Source: Acetobacteraceae bacterium (GTDB lineage: Bacteria > Pseudomonadota > Alphaproteobacteria > Acetobacterales > Acetobacteraceae). From it: a stretch of DNA of 64,000 nucleotides. The notes beneath the pieces are model-generated. The model saw only the letters and a program-made list of their open reading frames with translations. It searched no databases and was not told the DNA's origin. The position numbers and the translations under genes are program-made. The stretch is taken from the NCBI GenBank assembly GCA_027482245.1, contig JAIXWG010000028.1, forward strand, positions 1 through 64,000, in the 5' to 3' direction. Of the stretch, positions 1 through 7,070 are shown piece by piece; within the stretch, counting starts at the first letter, position 1, and every line of letters starts with the position of its first letter.

Positions 1-444
1 CGGGCCGGGCGACGGGCTGGCGACGGGCGCCGCCGGGGCGGGCGCGCGGGGCGCCGGGGCCGGCGCGCCGCCATCCGCCAGCGCGCCCAGCCGCGCAAGC
101 AGATCCGCCGGCGCCGGCACGTCCTTGTGCTGGTCGATGACCACCGCGCGCTGGCGCCGCAGCACGTCCACGGCCGCCAGCAGCGCATCGGCGACGCCGC
201 CTTCCACCACCAGCTTGCCGTTGCGCGCCAGGCCGAGGATGTCCTCCGCCCGGTGCGCCACGTTCTTCATCCCCGGCGCGCCGAGCGCGTCCGACATGCC
301 CTTCAGCGAATGGAAGGCGCGGAACAGGCGGTCCACGGCCGGGCGGTCCGCCGCCGAGCCGCCCGCCAGGATGCGCTCGATGGCGTCGAGGTGCTCCTCC
401 GACTCGCCCGCGAATTCCTGCCATAGGCCCTCGTCTTCGATCAT
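1..444 (-). CDS. cheA: Chemotaxis histidine kinase CheA, N-terminal part (runs off the left edge)
   Basis: This is the 5' end of cheA; 148 codons are visible and the frame is open to the edge. Residues 1-110 form an Hpt (P1) domain with the phospho-accepting motif FHSLKGMSDALG, His at about residue 45. An Ala/Pro-rich linker follows, as expected between P1 and later domains. In CheA the His receives phosphate from the kinase core and passes it to CheY or CheB receivers in the cytoplasm. The ATG overlaps the TGA of the upstream gene (ATGA), so the two are translationally coupled. Kinase and CheW-like domains lie outside the window. Identification rests on the P1 domain and the che neighbours and is firm, although a CheA-like hybrid kinase cannot be excluded. 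Confidence 0.9.
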   Translation of the reverse strand, partial: MIEDEGLWQEFAGESEEHLDAIERILAGGSAADRPAVDRLFRAFHSLKGMSDALGAPGMKNVAHRAEDILGLARNGKLVVEGGVADALLAAVDVLRRQRAVVIDQHKDVPAPADLLARLGALADGGAPAPAPRAPAPAAPVASPSPGP

Positions 445-1757
445 GGATGGCCCCCCACCGGCAGCCCCGCCGCGCGGCGGGCGGTGCGCAGCAGCGCCTC
501 CCCCTGCCGCTGCTTCAGGTCGGGGCTGAGCGCTCCGGAGGGCTTGCCGACGATGCCCGCCACGCCAAGCCGCCGTGCCTCCACCGCCGTCGCCGAGCCC
601 GGCCGCGCGGCGGAGGAGACGATGACGACGGCGCCGATCCCCTCCAGCGCCCAGCGCCGCATCACGCCGATGCCGTCGAGTTCGGGCATCTCGATGTCCA
701 GCATGGTCAGGTCCGGCTGGTATTCGCGCATGGCGGCCAGGGCGCGGACGCCGTCCGGCGCTTCCCCCACCACCTCGAAATCCGGATCGGTGGCCAGCGT
801 CTCCCGCACCAGGCGGCGCATCATGGCGCTGTCATCCACCACCAGCACGCGCCGCCGGGCCGCCACCGGCGCGGCGGGGGCGTAGGGCAGGTCGTGGCCC
901 GCGATGGCGATGGCGGCGGCATGGGCGGCCAGCGCCACGGCATCGAAGGGCGGCTCCGCCAGCAGGGCACGGAGCGAATCGAGGCCCAGCGCCTCCGCCA
1001 TCGCGCGCAGCGGCTCGGCCGCACGGGCGGCCTCGGCATCGTCCGCCGCGGCCGCCAGGCGCGCGCAGCCCGCCTGGAATTCCGGCGTGAAGGCCGCCAG
1101 CATTTCCGGGTCCAGCGCTGCCGGGCCGGCGGGCGGCGCCGGCGGCGCCTCGGCCGGCGGCGGCAGATCCTCCCCCGCCTCGACGATCCGCGCGGCCTGG
1201 GCGGACAGCGTCACGGCCAGCGCCTTGAGACCGGGCGCGTCGAAGGGATCGAGCAGCGGCAGCGCGCGATCGAGTAGCAGCTTCAGCGACGCGAGCCCCG
1301 CCGCGCCCGCCAGCGCGCGCAGCCCGTCCAGCGCGCGACCGGCCGCGACCTCATCCGCCGCCGCGGCCAGCTTGCCGCAGGCGGCCTCGAATTCCGGCGC
1401 CAGCGCCTCCAGGATCTCCCGGTCCAGGCTCGGCGCCGGCGGCGCGGGCGGTGCCGGGGCGGGGGCCGGCGCGGCGGCGACCGGCGCGACATCCGCGCCC
1501 GCCTCCCCCACCGCTCGGGCGTGCCGCGCCAGCGCCTCCGCCGCCTGGTGCAGCGCCGGCAGGTCCAGCGGGTCGAGTGCCAGCGCCGCATCCTCCACCA
1601 GCCGCGCCAGTGATGGCGCACCCAGCGCCGCGGCCATGGCGCGCAGCTGGTCGAGCGCGCGCTGCGCCGGCGCGGCTTCCCGCACCATGGCGAGCCGCAC
1701 GGCCTCGGCCTCGAACTCCGGGACGAAGGCGTCGAGCATTTCCCGGTCCAGCGTCAT
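441..1757 (-). CDS. Three degenerate Hpt-like repeats fused to a CheY/CheB-type receiver domain
   Basis: The 438-residue protein has three tandem repeats (about 1-90, 110-200, 214-292), joined by Ala/Pro linkers, then a receiver domain (about 302-430). Each repeat starts like the CheA P1 helix (LDREMLDAFVPEFEA and variants) and continues with a segment that aligns without gaps to the P1 motif AFHSLKGMSDALG. The phospho-His is replaced by Asp36, Asp144 and Glu248 (ALDQLRAM, ALDGLRAL, AAEPLRAM). The receiver looks intact: acidic pair D308/D309, phosphoacceptor D354 (MLDIEMPELDG) and K405. There is no methylesterase domain. It overlaps cheB and cheA by ATGA junctions. I infer a chemotaxis response regulator that may act as CheY, phosphate sink or CheA-binding scaffold. 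Its function is not established from sequence. Confidence 0.8.
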   Translation of the reverse strand: MTLDREMLDAFVPEFEAEAVRLAMVREAAPAQRALDQLRAMAAALGAPSLARLVEDAALALDPLDLPALHQAAEALARHARAVGEAGADVAPVAAAPAPAPAPPAPPAPSLDREILEALAPEFEAACGKLAAAADEVAAGRALDGLRALAGAAGLASLKLLLDRALPLLDPFDAPGLKALAVTLSAQAARIVEAGEDLPPPAEAPPAPPAGPAALDPEMLAAFTPEFQAGCARLAAAADDAEAARAAEPLRAMAEALGLDSLRALLAEPPFDAVALAAHAAAIAIAGHDLPYAPAAPVAARRRVLVVDDSAMMRRLVRETLATDPDFEVVGEAPDGVRALAAMREYQPDLTMLDIEMPELDGIGVMRRWALEGIGAVVIVSSAARPGSATAVEARRLGVAGIVGKPSGALSPDLKQRQGEALLRTARRAAGLPVGGHP

Positions 1758-2794
1758 GCCACGCGCTCCTTCGCCAGCGCCTGCACGCGCCGGCCGAGCC
1801 CCGCGGGGTCCGCCGTTTCCACCGCCAGCCCGCTTTCGATCACGGCGCCGGGCATGCCGGCGACGACGCAGCTTGCGGGTGACTGGGCGAGCACGGGCAT
1901 GCCCCTTTCCGTCATGGCGCGGGCGCCCTGCTCCCCATCCCGCCCCATGCCGGTCAGCACCACGCCCAGGGCGCGGCGCGCCACCAGCGCGGCGGATTGG
2001 AACAGCAGGTCCACGGAAGGATGCACCGCCATCGGTCCGGAGGCGAGTCGAAGCGACAGCCCGCCCTCCCCGCCCGCCGCGCGGCGCGCCAGGTGGCCGT
2101 CCGTGCCGCCCGGGATCACCGTGACCTCGCCCGGGATCAGCACCTGCCCCGCGCGGCCGACACCGACCGGCACGCCGGACAGCCGCGCCAGGTGCTGCGC
2201 CAAGTCCGGCGCCAGATCGGCCGGCATGTGCTGCGCCACGACGCAGGGCACCGGCAGCCGCCCGGCCGCGGCCAGGAAGGCGGCCAGCGCATCGGGTCCG
2301 CCGGTGGAGGCGCCTACCACCACCACGTCGCAGCCGCCGGCCGCCTTCACCACCCGCACCGGCCCCGCCGCGCGGGCCATCGGCCGCACCGCCGCCCGCT
2401 GCCCCGCCCAGTGCCGCAGCCGCCCGCGCAGTTCGCGGTCCAGCATGCCGAGATCGACGCCGCCGAGGTCGCCATCCTTGCAGACATAGTCGACCGCACC
2501 GCGGTCCAGCGCCGCCAGCGCGGTGGCCGATCCGTCGCGGGTGTGGTGGCTGACCATCAGCACCGCCGGCGGGTCGGGCAGCGCCATGACGCGGCGTGTC
2601 GCCTCCAGCCCGTCCAGCTTCGGCATCTCCACATCCATGGCGATGACGTCGGGGCGGAGCTTCGCGGCCTGTTCCACGCCGGCCTCGCCATCCGCGGCCT
2701 CGCCGACCACCTTCAGGTCGCCATCGGCCTCGATGATGCGGCGCAGCGCCATGCGCATGAAGCCGCTATCGTCCACCACCAGGACGCGGATCAA
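1754..2794 (-). CDS. cheB: Chemotaxis protein-glutamate methylesterase/deamidase CheB
   Basis: CheB removes methyl groups from (and deamidates) chemoreceptor glutamates when its receiver is phosphorylated by CheA. The 346-residue length is typical. Residues 1-125 are a receiver with D54 in AMDVEMPKLDG. Residues 155-345 are the esterase, with catalytic Ser163 (VGASTGGP), His189 (AQHMP) and Asp286 (TGMGRDG), so the enzyme should be active. The start is TTG overlapping the stop of the CheW gene (TTGA), and the stop overlaps the next gene by ATGA. It opposes CheR encoded just upstream, giving receptor adaptation. No chemoreceptor gene is present in the window. Confidence 0.95.
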   Translation of the reverse strand: MIRVLVVDDSGFMRMALRRIIEADGDLKVVGEAADGEAGVEQAAKLRPDVIAMDVEMPKLDGLEATRRVMALPDPPAVLMVSHHTRDGSATALAALDRGAVDYVCKDGDLGGVDLGMLDRELRGRLRHWAGQRAAVRPMARAAGPVRVVKAAGGCDVVVVGASTGGPDALAAFLAAAGRLPVPCVVAQHMPADLAPDLAQHLARLSGVPVGVGRAGQVLIPGEVTVIPGGTDGHLARRAAGGEGGLSLRLASGPMAVHPSVDLLFQSAALVARRALGVVLTGMGRDGEQGARAMTERGMPVLAQSPASCVVAGMPGAVIESGLAVETADPAGLGRRVQALAKERVA

Positions 2795-3945
2795 GTGGAG
2801 GCGCCCAGGATGGCGGCGCGGCAGATCGGCAGGGGCGCGTCCTGGAATTCCGCGATGGCGGAGACCAGCCCCTCCCCGGCCACCGCCGCGATCAGCCGTT
2901 CGGGGATGCGCCGCAGCCCGGTGACGACGGACACCGCCAGCGCCACCGGCCGCGCGCCGGCCAGGCGCAGCAGCGGCGCCTCCGTCCCTGGCGTGGCCAG
3001 CACGGAAGCGAGGCCGAGCCTCTCCCCGGCGTCCAGCACCGGCAGGACCTCCCCCCGATGCGCCGCCACGCCGCGGAAGGCGGCAAGCCGTCCCTCGGGC
3101 GCGGGGCTCGGCGCCATGGGCGGGATCACCGCCTGCACCTCCTCCACCGGCAGGGCGAAGGCCTGGCCGCCGGCCGCGCAGACCAGCAGGGCGCGCACGG
3201 GTTCCGGCACCGGCGGCGCCAGCACCTGGCCGAGCGGCGCCGCCGCCAACTCGGCGATCGCGGCATCGAGCCGCGCGACCAGCGTCGCCTCCCCCGGCCG
3301 CGCCGGTTCGATCCGGTGGCAGGGCAGGCCAAGCCGCCGGCCGGCATGGCGGAACAGCACCAGCAGCCCCGGCGGCGGGCCTTCCGCCAGGGGGCTTTCG
3401 CCCGCCCAGGCGGGGTCCAGCACCATCACCGGCGCCCCGGCCGCGACGGCGTAGCCCAGCGCCGCCGTCCCCGCGCCGGGGGCGGGGCGCAACTCCGGCA
3501 GCGGCACCACCCGTTCCAGCGCGGCGAAGGGCAGCACGAGGCGGAGCCCGCCGATCTCCGCCGCCATGGCCACCAAGCGCGCGCGGCCGGCGCGGGCCGG
3601 CACTGCCCAGCCGGCGCCGGACGCGGCCTCCGCCGGCGGCACGGGGCGGGCGGCCAGGCGCGGCGCCAGCAGGGGGCGCGCGCCGGGCGGCGCTTCCGCC
3701 ACCAGGGCCTCTCCGGCCATGATCACGCGGCCGCCGGGGCCATCGATCACCACCCAGGCATCGCCGCCCGGCAGCCCGGCTTCCGGCGCCATCACCGGCA
3801 GGGCCTGCCCGCCGATCACCGCGATGCCGAGCAGCCCCGCCCCCGCCAGCGGCGCGGGGCGCAGGCGCTGCGGGTCCACCGGCTGCGCGCCGGCCGGCAG
3901 CAGGAAGGCCAGGCCACCGGCGATCAGCGCCTCAGCCACCCGCAT
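2791..3945 (-). CDS. cheW: Multi-domain CheW-like coupling protein
   Basis: CheW couples chemoreceptors to CheA. This protein (384 residues from the ATG at 3945) is more than twice the usual length. The last third (from about residue 258) is a clear CheW fold: RALLVCAAGGQAFALPVEEV, then AAFRGVAAHRGEVLPVLD. The middle third is a second copy (VAMAAEIGGLRLVLPFAALE, then GAPVMVLDPAWAG). The first about 90 residues look like a third, worn copy (IAGGLAFLLP, then GIAVIGGQALPVM). An upstream in-frame ATG at 3969 would add eight residues and lengthen the overlap with cheR from 14 to 38 bases, so I prefer 3945. A single-domain CheW is not present. Multi-CheW proteins are inferred to bridge receptor arrays. 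Confidence 0.8.
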   Translation of the reverse strand: MRVAEALIAGGLAFLLPAGAQPVDPQRLRPAPLAGAGLLGIAVIGGQALPVMAPEAGLPGGDAWVVIDGPGGRVIMAGEALVAEAPPGARPLLAPRLAARPVPPAEAASGAGWAVPARAGRARLVAMAAEIGGLRLVLPFAALERVVPLPELRPAPGAGTAALGYAVAAGAPVMVLDPAWAGESPLAEGPPPGLLVLFRHAGRRLGLPCHRIEPARPGEATLVARLDAAIAELAAAPLGQVLAPPVPEPVRALLVCAAGGQAFALPVEEVQAVIPPMAPSPAPEGRLAAFRGVAAHRGEVLPVLDAGERLGLASVLATPGTEAPLLRLAGARPVALAVSVVTGLRRIPERLIAAVAGEGLVSAIAEFQDAPLPICRAAILGAST

Positions 3946-4732
3946 CCTCCCGCCGCCAGATGCCGACAAGCTCCCGCGACCACAGCCGCAGGCCGAGCCC
4001 GGGCGGCGGCGAATCGGTCGGCCCGAGCAGCAGCGCGCCGCCGGGGCGGAGCGCCGCCGCCAATTGCCGCAGCACCGAAAGCCGCCCCTCCGGCGTCATG
4101 TAGATCAGCACGTTGCGGCAGAGGATCGCATCCGCGCTGGCCTCCGGCAGGCCGCAATCCAGCAGGTTGGCACGCCGGAAGCGCACGCCGGGGCGCAGCG
4201 CCTCCACCGGCTCGAACCACCCATCGGCGATGTCGAGCAGCAGGCGGTCCTCGGCCTTCACCTCCCGCAGCGCATCGGGGGGGCCGAGTCGGTAGCGCGC
4301 CGCTTCCGCCACCTCCAGCGCCGGGCGGCAGACATCGATGCCCAGCACCCGCCAGGGATGGGCCGATCGCGCGCCGAGGATGGCGAGCGTCCAGGCTTCC
4401 TCCCCCGTCGCGCAGCCCGCGGAGACGAAGGACAGCGGCCGGCCCGCCGCGCGCTCCACCAGATCCGGCAGCACGATCTGGCGGAACTGGTCGAGCTGGG
4501 CGGAGGCGCGGAACATCCGCGTCTCCTGCACCGTCACGGCATCCAGCAGCGCGGCCCAGTCGGGATGGTCGATGCCCGGCCGGTCCATCGGCAGGCGCGC
4601 CACCAGCGCCGCGGCGCGCACCAGGCGGTTCATCAGGACGTCGGACCGGGCGAAGCCTGCCAGATCCTCAAGGCGGTCCAGCACCGCGCCGAAGGGCGGC
4701 GCGGCCAGGGCATGCGACCCGGTATCAGGCAC
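3932..4732 (-). CDS. cheR: Chemotaxis protein methyltransferase CheR
   Basis: CheR transfers methyl groups from S-adenosylmethionine to receptor glutamates. The 266-residue protein shows the family landmarks in order: a helical N-terminal domain ending in VTVQETRMFR (about 67-76), the SAM-binding loop SAGCATGEEAW (about 104-114), the acidic strand GIDVCRPALE (about 131-140) and ILCRNVLIYM (about 203-212). The start is GTG, six bases after the stop of the ATPase gene. Its 3' end overlaps the multi-CheW gene. No TPR or PAS extension is present, so this is a plain CheR. Confidence 0.95.
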   Translation of the reverse strand: MPDTGSHALAAPPFGAVLDRLEDLAGFARSDVLMNRLVRAAALVARLPMDRPGIDHPDWAALLDAVTVQETRMFRASAQLDQFRQIVLPDLVERAAGRPLSFVSAGCATGEEAWTLAILGARSAHPWRVLGIDVCRPALEVAEAARYRLGPPDALREVKAEDRLLLDIADGWFEPVEALRPGVRFRRANLLDCGLPEASADAILCRNVLIYMTPEGRLSVLRQLAAALRPGGALLLGPTDSPPPGLGLRLWSRELVGIWRREDAGG

Positions 4733-4738
4733 CGCCGT

Positions 4739-5161
4739 TCAGCCGGCCGCGTCCAGCACGGCCGTCAGCCGGTTCAGGCCATCCTCCCGGCTGTAGCGCA
4801 GCGTCTTGGTCATCTGCTGCACGAAATGCACGCCGAGCCCGCCGATGTCCCGGTCCTCCAGCGACGCCTCGGTATCCGGCGTGGCGCGGGCCAGCGGATC
4901 GAAGGCGCGGCCATCATCCTCGACCGTCGCGATGACCTCCTCCGCCTCCTGCCGCACGGTGACGGCGATGTAGGTCGCGCCGCCATCGCCGCCCGTGCCG
5001 TGCATGGCGACGTTGGCGGCCAGTTCCTCCACCACCACCGCCAGGCGATGGGCGGCCTTGGGGGACAGCCCCGCCTCCTCGGCGAAGCCTTCCAGCGCGT
5101 CGAGCAGACGCGGGACCTCCTCCGTGTCGGGCGGGATGGTGAGGGCAAGCGGTTGCGGCAC
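4739..5161 (-). CDS. RsbW-like ATP-binding protein (anti-sigma/serine kinase family)
   Basis: This 140-residue protein is essentially a single HATPase_c_2 domain. The N box is VVVEELAANVAMHG (about 42-55), the G1 box is DDGRAFDP (about 82-89) and the G2 region is GGLGVHFVQQM (about 107-117). Such proteins bind ATP and act as anti-sigma factors, serine kinases of STAS proteins, or stand-alone ATPases. It is the first gene of the che operon (GTG start, no strong ribosome-binding site). No partner STAS domain or sigma factor is encoded in the window. Its link to chemotaxis is inferred from position only. Confidence 0.8.
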   Translation of the reverse strand: MPQPLALTIPPDTEEVPRLLDALEGFAEEAGLSPKAAHRLAVVVEELAANVAMHGTGGDGGATYIAVTVRQEAEEVIATVEDDGRAFDPLARATPDTEASLEDRDIGGLGVHFVQQMTKTLRYSREDGLNRLTAVLDAAG

Positions 5162-5310
5162 GTGAGGTGCTCTCTGGAAGCCGATCGCGGGAAGGTTAGC
5201 CGTGGCCGCGGCGCTTGTCGCGTCCCCTCGCGGGGGGGCGCATCAACGGGGAATCAAGCTTTCACCGTCAGAAGGGGGCCTGTCCCGGTCGTGGAGCGTG
5301 GCTGGTGGAA

Positions 5311-6915
5311 ATGTTCGGCACCTTCGTGGCGGGCCTCGGCCTGTTCCTGGTGGGCATCAAGGGGCTGGGCACGCAGCTGCAGCTGCTGGCGGGCGGGCGC
5401 ATGCGCCGGCTGCTGGGCACGGCGACGCGCAGCGGGCCGCGCAGCGCCATGCTCGGCGTCATGGTCGGCGCGCTGACGCAAAGCAGCAACGCGGCCACCT
5501 TCATCAGCACCTCCCTCGTGCAGGCCGGCATCCTGGCGCTGCCGCGGGCCATGCTGATCGTGGGCTTCGCCAATGTGGGCACGGCCGGGCTGGTGCTGCT
5601 CGCCACGGTAGACCTGCACCTGGCCGCGCTGTGGCTGGTGGGCGTGGTCGGCTTCCTCAGCACCCGCAACCTGGAACGCGCCAGCCCGCTGCGCCCGGCA
5701 CTCGGCGCGCTGCTCGGCCTCGCGCTGCTGTTCCTCGGCATCGACCTGATGAAGATCGGCGCCACGCCGCTGCGGGACGTGGCGGCGGTGCGGGAGGTGC
5801 TGGCCGCGGCCTCCGGCGGCATCGCGGCCATGGCGCTCGCCTTCCTGGCCGGCGCGGCGGTGGCGACCGTGGCGCAATCCTCCTCCACCGTCACCATCCT
5901 GGCGCTGGCGATGCATGAGGCCGGCGTGCTGGATTTCGAGCAGGCGCTGCTGGTCGCCTGCGGCGCCTCGCTCGGCTCCGGACTCGCCGTGCTGCTGCTG
6001 TCGGCGGACATGCGCGGCACCAGCCGGCGGCTGGCGATCCACCAGGCCCTGCTGAAGGCTGCCGGCGCCGTGGTGTTCATCGCGCTGCTGCTGGCGGAGC
6101 ACGCGACCGGCCTGCCGCTGCTGCTGGGCCTGTCTTCCGTGGCGGGGGACCCGCAGGCGCGCTTGGCCTGGCTGTTCCTCGCACTGCAACTCGTCTCCGC
6201 CCTGGCGCTGCTGCCCTTCGGGCCGGCGGTGGAGCGGCTGCTGGCGCGGCTGTCGCCGGAAACCCAGGCGGAAGCCCTGTCCCGCCCGCGCTTCATCTAC
6301 GACCAGGCGCTGGCCGAACCCGTCACCGCGCTCGACCTCGTCGTGCGGGAACAGCGGCGGCTGCTGGACCGCCTGCCGGTGCTGGCCGACCAGCTGCGCG
6401 CGGAGCCCGAGGGCCCCGGCGCGCCCCGGACCGCGATGCTGGAGGCCAGCGCGGCGCTGGAGGCGCGGATCGGCACCTTCCTGAAGGACATCCTCTCCCG
6501 CGGCTGCGGGCCCGAACAGCTGGACCGCGCGGTGGCGCTGGAAGCGGCGCTGGATGGCCTGCGCGCGCTGCGGGAGACGCTCGGCGAATTCGGGGAGGTC
6601 GCGGAAGCCGTCGGCGAGGCCGAGGCCGCGACCCTGCTGCCCGTGATCCACCGCCTGGCGGAAGCGCTGCACCTGCTGCTCGGCCAGTTGGCGGAATTCG
6701 GCAGCGAGGGGGATGCCGAGACGCTGGCCATGATCGGCGCCATGACGGCGGACCGCAGCGACATGATGGACGGGCTGCGGCGGCGCCTGTCCCGCGCGGA
6801 GCCCAACCTGCCCTATGGCGCGCAGGACGTGCTGTTCCGCGCCACCTCCCTGTTCGAGCGGATGGTGTGGCTGACGCGCCGCCAGGCGCTGCTACTGGCA
6901 CCGGCGCCGGGCTGA
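5311..6915 (+). CDS. Na/Pi cotransporter family protein (NptA/YjbB type) with PhoU-like tail
   Basis: The inner-membrane protein (534 residues from ATG 5311) has two inverted Na/Pi repeats. Each carries the signature QSS motif: LTQSSNAATFIST near residue 65 and AQSSSTVTILAL near residue 190. Several hydrophobic helices fill residues 1-315. The C-terminal about 200 residues are soluble and helical, like the PhoU-related tails of bacterial NptA/YjbB proteins. The family moves phosphate with Na+. An in-frame GTG at 5305 is possible; codons further upstream give a non-hydrophobic leader unlike the family. A 6-bp hairpin (6914-6928) overlaps the stop codon. Confidence 0.85.
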   Translation: MFGTFVAGLGLFLVGIKGLGTQLQLLAGGRMRRLLGTATRSGPRSAMLGVMVGALTQSSNAATFISTSLVQAGILALPRAMLIVGFANVGTAGLVLLATVDLHLAALWLVGVVGFLSTRNLERASPLRPALGALLGLALLFLGIDLMKIGATPLRDVAAVREVLAAASGGIAAMALAFLAGAAVATVAQSSSTVTILALAMHEAGVLDFEQALLVACGASLGSGLAVLLLSADMRGTSRRLAIHQALLKAAGAVVFIALLLAEHATGLPLLLGLSSVAGDPQARLAWLFLALQLVSALALLPFGPAVERLLARLSPETQAEALSRPRFIYDQALAEPVTALDLVVREQRRLLDRLPVLADQLRAEPEGPGAPRTAMLEASAALEARIGTFLKDILSRGCGPEQLDRAVALEAALDGLRALRETLGEFGEVAEAVGEAEAATLLPVIHRLAEALHLLLGQLAEFGSEGDAETLAMIGAMTADRSDMMDGLRRRLSRAEPNLPYGAQDVLFRATSLFERMVWLTRRQALLLAPAPG

Positions 6916-6928
6916 ACCGCCGCGGTTC
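6914..6928 (+). terminator. Short hairpin at the stop of the Na/Pi gene
   Basis: GAACCG and CGGTTC pair around a 3-base loop directly at the stop codon. No T-run follows, so it is at best a weak or Rho-assisted terminator. Confidence 0.25.
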
Positions 6929-7070
6929 GCGCGCCGCGGCGCTCCGGCGTGGATTGCGGCCCCGGCACCGCGCCATGTAGCCTTGGTGTCGCAATCCGGC
7001 CCGCAGTGCGGGCGCCACAAGGACGCTACCGCATTCCCTCGTTCCCCTCTCCGGCGGCCGCGCACCCCTG

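Noticed and set aside
3058-5476. Long open frames on the plus strand across the chemotaxis region
   Set aside because: They are antisense or out-of-phase frames of cheW, cheR and the ATPase gene, kept open by high GC. Their products are Arg/Pro/Ala-rich without domains.
6999-7013. GCCCGC/GCGGGC hairpin before the NCS2 gene as a terminator
   Set aside because: The stem is only six bases and no T-run follows, so I would not call it beyond a chance inverted repeat.
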